DNA of 64,000 bases, from NCBI GenBank assembly GCA_902517885.1, contig CABYDZ010000004.1, positions 1-64,000 of the forward strand. Reading direction: 5' to 3'. Position 1 is the first letter of the stretch. Each line of letters opens with the position of its first letter. Shown here one piece after another: positions 34,458-43,423 of this stretch. This DNA comes from an uncultured Pelagibacteraceae bacterium. Lineage in GTDB: Bacteria; Pseudomonadota; Alphaproteobacteria; Pelagibacterales; AG-422-B15. Position numbers and translations under genes: made by a program. The notes beneath the pieces are model-generated. The model saw only the letters and a list, made by a program, of their open reading frames with translations. It ran no database searches and was not told the DNA's origin.

Positions 34458-34988
34458 CTAGTATCTCTCAGCCATAAAGATTGCAAGCTTAGTAGTCTCG
34501 TTAATTGTTTTTCTCAAAATGCTATAACCAAATGTTTGTTTAGAACCCTGGTTAATGGCCGTATTTTTATGTTCTACTTCATCTTCTTGGAATTTAATTA
34601 TTTTTTCTCTTACATCATCGTGAATACCTTCTAGCTCATCTATTTGTTTTTGATAATGGGCCTCAATAACTTCTTCTACTGCCTCTGTACAAACATATGC
34701 AGCTTTTCGACCCAAGAGGGCGGTACCAATGCCCATTGCAAAAGCACCAACCCCAAATAAGTTTGACAATTTAGTAGGTTTAATAGACTCTTTTTTTGCA
34801 AGTTCATTAAAGTAGTCGAGATGCTCTTTTTCTTCACCTGCCATTCGAGAAATTTGATCGAAGTCTTTTTTATTTTTTAAAGTCTTAAATACTAATTTTT
34901 GGCCTTCATAAATTTGTTGAGCACCTACCTCACCAGCTTGATCAACTCTAACAATTTTCTCTAAAATTTTTCTTTTTGCATTCATCAC
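34458..34988 (-). CDS. coq7: Demethoxyubiquinone hydroxylase Coq7
   Basis: VRVDQAGEVGAQQIYEGQ; EEKEHLDYF; EDEVEHKNTA di-iron motifs. Confidence 0.93.
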   Translation of the reverse strand: MMNAKRKILEKIVRVDQAGEVGAQQIYEGQKLVFKTLKNKKDFDQISRMAGEEKEHLDYFNELAKKESIKPTKLSNLFGVGAFAMGIGTALLGRKAAYVCTEAVEEVIEAHYQKQIDELEGIHDDVREKIIKFQEDEVEHKNTAINQGSKQTFGYSILRKTINETTKLAIFMAERY

Positions 34989-35455
34989 TTTTTTACCAAA
35001 AAATATATGTTTATAAATAAGAGGAAAGTCATCAAAATCAAGTTAGACTCTGCAATCGATATAAAGTTAAATAAATAAGTTGCCTCATCGCATCTTACTA
35101 ATGCAACCTGATTCAGTTCCTTAAGCAATGCTGACTTATCTGACGTATTAATTAGCGCACCAGAGCATTCAGTACTTAGTTTAATAATGCCTCTTTCAAC
35201 GCCAACATGCCTTAGAGTGTAAATGAAGCCAAATAAAATTGTTGAGATTGAGACATAATCAATTATTTTTCTTAATTTTGCTTTTTCTATTTTTACTAAA
35301 TACATTGCGATAATACTTAATAAAATAAGAGCGTAGTAAGGGTATCTTTCGACTAAGCACATATCACACGGAATTAATTTGAAAATATATTCAAGAATAA
35401 AAACTATAATTAATACAATTAATGAGATGGATAGGTTTATATTTATAGAGTTCAT
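34985..35455 (-). CDS. dsbB: Disulfide bond formation protein DsbB
   Basis: Four-TM protein with PCDMCLVERYPYY. Confidence 0.85.
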   Translation of the reverse strand: MNSININLSISLIVLIIVFILEYIFKLIPCDMCLVERYPYYALILLSIIAMYLVKIEKAKLRKIIDYVSISTILFGFIYTLRHVGVERGIIKLSTECSGALINTSDKSALLKELNQVALVRCDEATYLFNFISIAESNLILMTFLLFINIYFLVKK

Positions 35456-35462
35456 AATTTAA

Positions 35463-36062
35463 TCAAGCGCTTATATAAAATAAAATTAATAATACTATTA
35501 TTATAAAAAAAATTGAATAAAGAGTTAATCTTTTCTCAAATTCACGCATTACTTGCTCACCGTACGTCTTAATTAAGAAACCAATTAAAAAAAACCTTAT
35601 TGATCTTGATAAAACACAAGCAAGAATAAATATTAAAAAATTAATATTTAGAAAACCGCTTGATAAAGTTACAACTTTAAAAGGTAAAGGAGTAAAGCCC
35701 CCAATAAACACATATAAAAACCCAAATTGTTCAATATCGTTCACAAAATTATTGAAAGCGTCATTCATGTGTAGGGTTTCAAGTATAAGTATCCCAATAC
35801 TTTCAAATAGAAACAGTCCTATGAAATAAGCAATAACAGCACCCGCCAAAGAGCCCGTAAGGCAAATGAATGCAATCATATAAACCTTGGTTTTATTGAC
35901 TGCCATCATTGGAATCATAATAATTTCTTGAGGCAATGGAAATATAATTGCTTCTGCTAAGCAAATTACAAATAGAAAAGGATACGCGAACGGACTGTTA
36001 GAGAACTGTAAAGTTTTAGAGACGAAATATAGCTTAAATTTTTGATAAATAGAGTTTAACAT
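35463..36062 (-). CDS. YqaA/DedA (SNARE-associated) family membrane protein
   Basis: EAIIFPLPQEIIMIPM; GGFTPLPFKVVTLSSG. Confidence 0.85.
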   Translation of the reverse strand: MLNSIYQKFKLYFVSKTLQFSNSPFAYPFLFVICLAEAIIFPLPQEIIMIPMMAVNKTKVYMIAFICLTGSLAGAVIAYFIGLFLFESIGILILETLHMNDAFNNFVNDIEQFGFLYVFIGGFTPLPFKVVTLSSGFLNINFLIFILACVLSRSIRFFLIGFLIKTYGEQVMREFEKRLTLYSIFFIIIVLLILFYISA

Positions 36063-36148
36063 AATTTATGGTAATATACATATATTAGCATAGATAATAA
36101 TTTTAGGCCCTTATTGATTATAATAATGGTTTAAAGAATAATTTGTAA

Positions 36149-36190
36149 AATGGGGATATGGCGGAATTGGTAGACGCGCCAGACTCAAAA
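36149..36190 (+). repeat. Left 42-bp direct repeat (partial tRNA-Leu, att-like)
   Basis: aatggggatatggcggaattggtagacgcgccagactcaaaa, identical to 41913-41954. Confidence 0.95.
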
Positions 36191-36241
36191 GATGTTGTTA
36201 CCTAGAATTTGAGACCTGACGCAGTATTTGAAGTTTTTAAT

Positions 36242-36262
36242 ACTTTCACACTACTTTCACAC
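36242..36262 (+). repeat. Two direct copies of ACTTTCACAC (left end)
   Basis: 36242-36251 and 36253-36262; the same 10-mer occurs twice at the right end of the island. Confidence 0.8.
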
Positions 36263-36292
36263 ATAAATGAATAGTCATATTTGCAAGTATAA

Positions 36293-38710
36293 CTATGTTG
36301 ACCAAATAGAATTAGTTCTATTATTTATTTTTTCTTGCATATCTTTTATCATTTTTAAATTTTTATCTATAAAATCAATATCAGAATAAACCTTTTTAAT
36401 ATATTCTTCTTGTATTTCTATTGAGGGTACTGGAATTTTAAATTTTGCAACAAAATCTTTAGGTACTCTTCTTAAACCACTGGTTCCTGTAAAATTTTTA
36501 ACACCTAGTCGTTTGAATTTATTAGTGATGATAAAAGAATATACCCATTCTTTTTTTACTTTTTCGTTACATCTTAAAACAATAAATTCAGATGAACCAA
36601 AACCAACACAATTTACTAAATCTTTTGCGATAGTGCATTTTCCATTCTCAAAGCAAGGAGTAACTCTTGCCAATAAAATATCATCTGATTTAAAATAGGT
36701 GTAACTAGTTTTTACTTCTGATAATTTTTTTGTTTGTAGCGGCAAAGTAAATAAATCATTCTTTTTAACATCTTCCATTGGTATGAAACTTACATCTGAA
36801 TTATTGTCTAATTTAATCTCACTTTTCTTAGGATTTATTTCACAAATATTACCTATTTCTTCCATTTCCCAATTAGGGTCAATATCAATTGAAGGTTTAT
36901 AGTTATCTATAACCTGACTACATCCATCAATAATTTTTTGATAACCATCTAATTCTTCAACTATTTGATTTTGAATTTCTAAAATAGGAACGGGTATTTT
37001 AATTTTTAAAAACATATCAATGTTAAGATTTTTTTGAGCAACACCCCTAGAGCAATTATATATTTCTGGTTGTATGTTTAATAAAATCTTATCTAAATAT
37101 TTAGGATTAAGTTGTTTATTTTTAACTTCTAAAGATAATCCGGAATCATTTAAAAAGAATTTATTCTTAACAAATCTTACACAATGTTCTGAGATCCCAA
37201 ATCTGGCAATAATTAGTTCATCCTCTCTATTATAGGTATTATTGTAAAATGTTTTATTTCCTCCTCCATAAACAGGATATTCACCTTTAACTGCATTCTT
37301 CTTCACAATTCTTGTACCGTATTTAATATTAACAAGTTCATTTAACTCATATAATTTTAAATTTGATACTTCATCTTTTTCATTCGAATATTCATTCAAA
37401 TTTAAAGAAATTATGTTATTTGAAAATAACAATTTTTTTTCTACCGGAAAAATATTTTCTATTTTATTAATAATTTTTTGATTATTAAAAATATTTTTTA
37501 AGGAAGTTAAAACGTTTGGTATGTCATTTTTGTCTATTTTTTTTCTTTGAGAACCCAAATCAAAACCATCATTTTCAATATTTGCAAAATAAATAAATTT
37601 ATCATCTTTTGCTTTTTTCTTATCTAATATTAAAATTGAGGTCTTTACATTAGCATATGGATTAAACACCCCAGATGGCAATGAAACAACTCCAATCAGT
37701 GATGTTTCTATTAATTTTTTTCTTAATTCTTTGTATGCTTTTCCAGGTTGAAAAATAATTCCTTCAGGTACAATAATTCCTGCACGACCATTGGGTTTTA
37801 AGTGTTCATTGATATAATCAATAAATAATACTTCTGCTTTTGTTGATTTAACTCCAAATCTATTATGAGGCATTATTCCACCTTTAGGAGAGAAGAAAGG
37901 AGGATTGGCAAGTATCACATCATAGTATTCATTCCATCTATCCTCACTTGAAAGAGTGTCGTATTCATTAATTTTAGGGTTAGTGAATTTGTGTAAGTAC
38001 ATATTTACTAGAGACATCTTCACCATATCAGGAGAAATGTCATAACCATTTAAATTATCTCCAATCTTTTTTCTGTCTGATGCAGTTAAACTATCTCCTA
38101 AATTCTTCTTAGTGTTTTGATTTAAGATATTTTTGTAAGCACTAATTAAAAAACCTGCAGTACCACAGGCAGGGTCTAATATAGTTTCATTCTTTTGTGG
38201 ATTTACTATCTCAATAATAAAGTCAATTATATGTCTTGGTGTTCTAAATTGACCTGCGTCGCCTTGCGAACCCATAAAAGATAACAAATATTCAAATGCA
38301 TCACCTAATTTTTCAGAATTAGAATAATGAAATTCATTAATCTCTTTTAAAAACATATTAAGTGTTGATGGTTCTTTAAAAGGTAAAACTGAATCTTTAA
38401 AAATATCTCTAAATAATTCAGGAAGATTTTCGTTGTTACTCATAAGATTTAGCGCTTCTGAATAGAGTGACAATTTTTCAACACCACTAGTTTTAGTATC
38501 CATTAAGTTCTTCCAAGCGTATTTTTGAAATTTGCCTGAGAAGTAAGTTGATTTACCACCCATTGATACAGACTCTTCATCCATATCATTCATAAACTTA
38601 TAAATTAGACCATTTGTGATTTGTTCTACTTGTGCCTTTGGGTCAGGTAATTTTCCAACAAGTATGCCCCTTAAAGAGTTAATTCTTTTTTTTGTTACAT
38701 CATCAAGCAT
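36293..38710 (-). CDS. Type I restriction-modification fused methyltransferase-specificity protein (HsdM-HsdS)
   Basis: N-terminal HsdM domain (DPACGTAGFLISAY, ANPPFF); C-terminal two target-recognition domains with VPILEIQNQIVEELD and VPSIEIQEEYIKKVY. Confidence 0.92.
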   Translation of the reverse strand: MLDDVTKKRINSLRGILVGKLPDPKAQVEQITNGLIYKFMNDMDEESVSMGGKSTYFSGKFQKYAWKNLMDTKTSGVEKLSLYSEALNLMSNNENLPELFRDIFKDSVLPFKEPSTLNMFLKEINEFHYSNSEKLGDAFEYLLSFMGSQGDAGQFRTPRHIIDFIIEIVNPQKNETILDPACGTAGFLISAYKNILNQNTKKNLGDSLTASDRKKIGDNLNGYDISPDMVKMSLVNMYLHKFTNPKINEYDTLSSEDRWNEYYDVILANPPFFSPKGGIMPHNRFGVKSTKAEVLFIDYINEHLKPNGRAGIIVPEGIIFQPGKAYKELRKKLIETSLIGVVSLPSGVFNPYANVKTSILILDKKKAKDDKFIYFANIENDGFDLGSQRKKIDKNDIPNVLTSLKNIFNNQKIINKIENIFPVEKKLLFSNNIISLNLNEYSNEKDEVSNLKLYELNELVNIKYGTRIVKKNAVKGEYPVYGGGNKTFYNNTYNREDELIIARFGISEHCVRFVKNKFFLNDSGLSLEVKNKQLNPKYLDKILLNIQPEIYNCSRGVAQKNLNIDMFLKIKIPVPILEIQNQIVEELDGYQKIIDGCSQVIDNYKPSIDIDPNWEMEEIGNICEINPKKSEIKLDNNSDVSFIPMEDVKKNDLFTLPLQTKKLSEVKTSYTYFKSDDILLARVTPCFENGKCTIAKDLVNCVGFGSSEFIVLRCNEKVKKEWVYSFIITNKFKRLGVKNFTGTSGLRRVPKDFVAKFKIPVPSIEIQEEYIKKVYSDIDFIDKNLKMIKDMQEKINNRTNSIWST

Positions 38711-41180
38711 TAGTAAATTTCTCTAATTCAATGTTTTCTTTAATATAAGAAGGTATACTTGTTCTAAATTCTTCAGGTAGTTTTTTAAAATATTCTCCAG
38801 TCGGATGTATATTCAATTCAGCAAATCTTCCAGAGTCGACTATTTCTCTAAATTCTGAATCTGTTGCATACGCTTCAAAAACCTGTCGTATAGAATCAAA
38901 TGAATTTTCATCAGGATTAAATAAATTATCAAATTTATCAAATTCATCTTCAAATAATTCATCTTTTGATTTTATTTTGTTTATATGTCCAAATACATAT
39001 AACAATAGTTCTTTAGTGCTTAATCCTCGATCCAGTTTAAGTGCTCTTTTAAGTTTATCTAAAGTGTAGTACTCATCAGGTTTGTTCAGAAGATTGTCGT
39101 TTAGATATTGTTCTGCTTGATCAAAATCTCGATTATTCATCATTTCTTCAATTGAAGTGTGAGTTTTAATTTTTTCTGCAAATTCATCAAAGAACATTCG
39201 ATCAATTTTCATGCCCTCTTTTCCTATTTTGATAACATCTAAAGTAGCAAGAGGATCAGGATTAGTATTCTCAACTTCTTCTGGTTTAATAGTGATTACT
39301 GGTTCTCCAGGAGGACTTGAGATGGTTGGTAGTTTTAGTTTTTCGTCGTATTTAAATTCTTTTTCAAAATACTCACAATTTGCAAAGAAATCAAAAAGGA
39401 GAAATTCTTTTTTATCATAATCAACTTCTTCTGTTATTTCTTTCTGATCTATCCAATGACTCTTAAAATTATTTAATCGTGTGCCTCTTCCTTTCATTTG
39501 TATAAAATCAGAAGGAGAAAAAATTGGTCTCATCAAGCATATATTTAATAAATCTGTGCAGTCGTATCCAGTTGTCATCATGCCTACAGTTACACAAACT
39601 CTTGATTTTGATGTTTTATAGAATGGGTTAAAGTCGGATGTGCCCCCCAAATTATTGTTTCTAAAATTAGTAGTCATTTCTGTTGCACGATCTACTTTTG
39701 ATGTAACTTGCATTGCAAAGTCAGATTGATATTTTCCAGGAAACATTTCATGAGCAAGTTCATTAAGGTACTGCGTGATTTTACCTGCGTGATCTTGAGA
39801 AACACAGAATACGAGTGACTTGCCAATTTCTCCAGAGTAGGGATCTTTTTTTGCATTGTCCATGAATGCCTTACAAAAAGATAAATTTGTTTCTTCAGAT
39901 TTAAATGTTTTTTCATATTGTTTTCTTGTGAACTTTGCTTCTATCGTATTTCCTTCTTCATCTACATCTGTATATGTGTAACCTTGATCTGATAAAAGTT
40001 GAGTAGTGATATCTGTTCGTCCATCTAGGGGTTTAGGGTTAACCAGGTAACCGTCTCTAACACCATCTAAAAGTGAGTATCTAAATGTAGGATTTCCACT
40101 TTCACATCCAAATGTTGCATATGTATCAAGCAGCATACGTGTTTCAAGTTCTCTTGGATCAAGAACACTTTGATTTGTATAAATATTTTTTAAGTAATCT
40201 TTAGGGGTAGCAGTTAATCCAAGTTTATATCCAATGAAATATTCGAATACTTTTTTGCTTTGTCCACCAAGAGATCTATGTGACTCATCTGAAATTACTA
40301 AATCAAAGTCATCTCTTGAAAATTCTCTCTTATATTTATTTTTGGTTTTTAAAGATTGTACTGTTGTGACAACTATCTCTGCAACTTTCCAAGATGTTTG
40401 TTTTTCTTTCCAAATTGCAACTGAATAATCGTTTTTTAAAACTTCTTTAAATTCTTTTTCTGCTTGTGTCTCAAGTTCTAATCTATCAACGAGAAATAGT
40501 ACCCTTTTAACATTTGCCGATCTTAAAAATAATTTAATAATTGCACATGATGTAAGAGTTTTTCCTGTACCTGTTGCCATTTCAAGTAAAAAACGATCAT
40601 TACCTTTTTTTGCAGATTTTTGAATTGCTTTTAATGCTTGTAATTGGAATGGACGCAGAAATTTTAGTTTATTTTTTTCTTTAAAATGATCTCTCTTATT
40701 TTCATTAATATAGTCTGGATTTTTGTTGTAGTCAGGCAATTGTGTTAGAACGATGTAGTCCTCATTAATTTCTTCTTCAAATAATTTATTATTATCTGGT
40801 TGGTACTTATAAAGTTTTAATTCAAGTTCTTCTTGAGTAGGACAAATTGATATTGCAACAGGATTACCTATGTGCGTGTCCCAGAGATAATGCATTTCGC
40901 CGTTTGACATCATTGCAAAACGACACTTCTGTGCTTTTGCATATTTTCGTGTTTGTTCTTTCGCCGCTAGTAACCCACCATCCTCTTTTGAAACCTCTAA
41001 TGACTTTGCCTCAAGAGCACATAGTGGAAAATTATTTGCGTCATATAATGTATAGTCAACTCTGCCTTTGCCACGTACTTCAAAATCTACGTTTCTTTTT
41101 TTTCCTTCATGATCGGTTAAAACCCAATTTGATCTTCTTAACCAGTCATCAATAACAACTCTATCTTTTGCTTCGCTCAT
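38703..41180 (-). CDS. hsdR: Type I restriction endonuclease subunit R (HsdR)
   Basis: EAK nuclease motif, LLEMATGTGKT Walker A, VISDESHRS motif II, QMKGRGTRL; ATG at 41180 preferred over TTG at 41204. Confidence 0.94.
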   Translation of the reverse strand: MSEAKDRVVIDDWLRRSNWVLTDHEGKKRNVDFEVRGKGRVDYTLYDANNFPLCALEAKSLEVSKEDGGLLAAKEQTRKYAKAQKCRFAMMSNGEMHYLWDTHIGNPVAISICPTQEELELKLYKYQPDNNKLFEEEINEDYIVLTQLPDYNKNPDYINENKRDHFKEKNKLKFLRPFQLQALKAIQKSAKKGNDRFLLEMATGTGKTLTSCAIIKLFLRSANVKRVLFLVDRLELETQAEKEFKEVLKNDYSVAIWKEKQTSWKVAEIVVTTVQSLKTKNKYKREFSRDDFDLVISDESHRSLGGQSKKVFEYFIGYKLGLTATPKDYLKNIYTNQSVLDPRELETRMLLDTYATFGCESGNPTFRYSLLDGVRDGYLVNPKPLDGRTDITTQLLSDQGYTYTDVDEEGNTIEAKFTRKQYEKTFKSEETNLSFCKAFMDNAKKDPYSGEIGKSLVFCVSQDHAGKITQYLNELAHEMFPGKYQSDFAMQVTSKVDRATEMTTNFRNNNLGGTSDFNPFYKTSKSRVCVTVGMMTTGYDCTDLLNICLMRPIFSPSDFIQMKGRGTRLNNFKSHWIDQKEITEEVDYDKKEFLLFDFFANCEYFEKEFKYDEKLKLPTISSPPGEPVITIKPEEVENTNPDPLATLDVIKIGKEGMKIDRMFFDEFAEKIKTHTSIEEMMNNRDFDQAEQYLNDNLLNKPDEYYTLDKLKRALKLDRGLSTKELLLYVFGHINKIKSKDELFEDEFDKFDNLFNPDENSFDSIRQVFEAYATDSEFREIVDSGRFAELNIHPTGEYFKKLPEEFRTSIPSYIKENIELEKFTNA

Positions 41181-41226
41181 ATTGAATTCACTATACTTGA
41201 ACAAAAAAATCGTTCAAACTCATTAA

Positions 41227-41802
41227 ATGTTTAATAAAATTAAATACAAAAAGGCACTAGATTATGCTTATAAGTTACATTTCGGGCATGATCGTGAGGG
41301 TGAACTAAAAATCCCATATTTCTCACATTTATCTTCTGTAAGTAATTATGTGATTGAGAATGGGGGAACTACCGATGAAGCAATTGGCGCATTATTACAT
41401 GATGCAGTTGAAGATCGAGGTGGATTAAAAACACTCAAAGAAATAAGAACAAAATTTGGTAGTAAAGTAGCAACCATCGTAAAAGAATGCAGTGACTCTG
41501 TTGTAGAACCAAAACCACCATGGTCTGAAAGAAAAAAGAAGTATTTATCAGATATAAAGAAGAAAACCCAATCCTCTATGTTCGTATCTCTATGTGATAA
41601 ACTGCATAATGGAACATGTATTATAGATGATCATAAAAGAGTGGGTAAAAAACTATGGAAGCGATTTTCTGCATCACCCAAAGATGTCGCTTGGTATTAT
41701 GAAAGTCTTTATAAGGAATTTAATAAGCATCTTAAGGGTCATAAAGTCTTGAAAGATAACTATTCTTTAGTTGTAAAAGAGATTAAAAAGATCACAAAAT
41801 AG
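41227..41802 (+). CDS. HD-domain (p)ppGpp hydrolase-like protein (SpoT/MESH1-type small alarmone hydrolase)
   Basis: PYFSHLSSVSNYV...EAIGALLHDAVEDRGG...FGSKVATIVKECSDS...SLCDKLHN. Confidence 0.8.
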   Translation: MFNKIKYKKALDYAYKLHFGHDREGELKIPYFSHLSSVSNYVIENGGTTDEAIGALLHDAVEDRGGLKTLKEIRTKFGSKVATIVKECSDSVVEPKPPWSERKKKYLSDIKKKTQSSMFVSLCDKLHNGTCIIDDHKRVGKKLWKRFSASPKDVAWYYESLYKEFNKHLKGHKVLKDNYSLVVKEIKKITK

Positions 41803-41821
41803 TACATAATTAATCGTTGTG

Positions 41822-41851
41822 ACTTTCACACTATCGAGAATACTTTCACAC
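41822..41851 (+). repeat. Two direct copies of ACTTTCACAC (right end)
   Basis: 41822-41831 and 41842-41851. Confidence 0.8.
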
Positions 41852-41912
41852 CAAAAGAAATTGATTGTGTTGAATTCATTAACTAAGTTATTATTTTTAA
41901 TTAGAAAATAAG

Positions 41913-41954
41913 AATGGGGATATGGCGGAATTGGTAGACGCGCCAGACTCAAAA
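41913..41954 (+). repeat. Right 42-bp direct repeat (within intact tRNA-Leu)
   Basis: Identical to 36149-36190. Confidence 0.95.
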
Positions 41955-42000
41955 TCTGGTGCCTTCGGGCGTTCCGGTTCGACTCCGGATATCCCTACCA
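41916..42000 (+). tRNA. tRNA-Leu(CAA)
   Basis: 85 nt, GGGGATA...TATCCCTACCA acceptor with encoded CCA; loop CTCAAAA gives anticodon CAA; class II variable arm. Confidence 0.95.
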
Positions 42001-42010
42001 AACGAAAACT

Positions 42011-43423
42011 ATGAAAAGTATTAGAATTAAAACAGAAAAACTTGATTACATAAATCCTCAGGATGCACTATTAAGATTTCAAGATCAGAATAATCTTATT
42101 TTTTTAGATAGTGCGAATAATACTATTTCAAAAAATAATAGATATTCATATATTGCGTTTGATCCGATAGAATCCATTAAAATAAATAAGAAAAATATAA
42201 ATTTTTCGTCGAAAGAATTTATTAAAGCAAGAAATATATTATCAAAAGTCAATTTTAAAAAAATAAAAAGCTTACCGCATTTCCAATGTGGTTATGCTGG
42301 ATATGTATCGTATGAATCTGGTTTAATTAATGAAAAAATAAGAAATAATAAAAAAAACGAAAAGATTGTTCCTAATATCTATTTAGGATTATTTGATATT
42401 GTTTTTGCCTTTGATAATAAATTTAAGAAAGCATTTTTATTTTCGTGTGATCTTAATAATGAGATTAAAAATAAAGTAAATCATGAAGTACGCTTACAAA
42501 AAGCTAAAAATTTGTATTCAATTCCAAGATTAAATAACGCTAAAGTAAAATTAAAAGGATTTAATTGGAAGAAAGATTTTACAAAGAAAAAATATATTTC
42601 AAAAATAAAAAAAGTTCTTAAATACATTAAAGATGGAGACATCTTCCAAGTTAATATAACACAAAGATTTTTGTCAAAAATACCTAATGATTTTAAATCC
42701 GTTCAATATTATTTAAAGTACAGAGAAAATACAGAAACACCTTTTTCCTGTTTTATTAAAAATTCAAATTTTACAATATTATCTTATTCGCCAGAAAGAT
42801 TTCTAAGAATTGAGGGTAACAAAATCAAGGTGTCGCCAATCAAGGGCACAATTAAAAGGGGACAAAGTGAATTAGAAGACAGAAAATTGGTTGCCACTTT
42901 AAAAGCAAGTGAAAAAGATAATGCTGAAAATCTTATGATTGTTGATGTATTAAGAAATGATATTTCTCAAGCTTGTAAACCAGGTTCAGTAAAAGTTACG
43001 AGACTTGCAGAAGTAGAAACCTATAATAATGTTCATCATTTAGTCTCAGATATTGAAGGAAATATAAAAAAGGGAAGTGATATATTTGATATTTTGAATT
43101 TTTGTATGCCTGGAGGATCAGTTACAGGAGCTCCAAAAATTAGAGCAATGCAGATAATTTCTGAACTAGAAGATAGTAACAGAGGCGTCTATTGTGGTGC
43201 TATTGGATATGCATCATTCTCTGGTTATTCTGATTTTAATATTCCTATAAGAACAGTAACTGTAAATAAAAAAAGAGCTTACCTTAATTCTGGAGGAGGA
43301 ATTGTGTCTGACTCAGATCCACTAAACGAATTTCTAGAGCTAAATGAAAAAGTAGAAAACCTAGTTAATATAAATAGAACAGCAAGAAACAACGCGTCAC
43401 ATAAAGCACAACGTGTAGAATGA
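42011..43423 (+). CDS. pabB: Aminodeoxychorismate synthase component I
   Basis: Chorismate-binding enzyme: DGDIFQVNITQRF, MIVDVLRNDISQ, PGGSVTGAPKIRAM. Confidence 0.88.
   Translation: MKSIRIKTEKLDYINPQDALLRFQDQNNLIFLDSANNTISKNNRYSYIAFDPIESIKINKKNINFSSKEFIKARNILSKVNFKKIKSLPHFQCGYAGYVSYESGLINEKIRNNKKNEKIVPNIYLGLFDIVFAFDNKFKKAFLFSCDLNNEIKNKVNHEVRLQKAKNLYSIPRLNNAKVKLKGFNWKKDFTKKKYISKIKKVLKYIKDGDIFQVNITQRFLSKIPNDFKSVQYYLKYRENTETPFSCFIKNSNFTILSYSPERFLRIEGNKIKVSPIKGTIKRGQSELEDRKLVATLKASEKDNAENLMIVDVLRNDISQACKPGSVKVTRLAEVETYNNVHHLVSDIEGNIKKGSDIFDILNFCMPGGSVTGAPKIRAMQIISELEDSNRGVYCGAIGYASFSGYSDFNIPIRTVTVNKKRAYLNSGGGIVSDSDPLNEFLELNEKVENLVNINRTARNNASHKAQRVE

Larger units (their letters stand above)
36149..41954. 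mobile_element. Putative integrative genomic island in tRNA-Leu carrying type I R-M and HD hydrolase
   Basis: 42-bp perfect direct repeat (36149-36190 and 41913-41954) equal to the tRNA-Leu 5' half; cargo is R-M; ACTTTCACAC doublets just inside both ends. Confidence 0.82.

Noticed and set aside
36152-36190. A second tRNA-Leu gene
   Set aside because: Only the 5' half through the anticodon loop is present; no T-arm, variable arm or 3' acceptor strand follows
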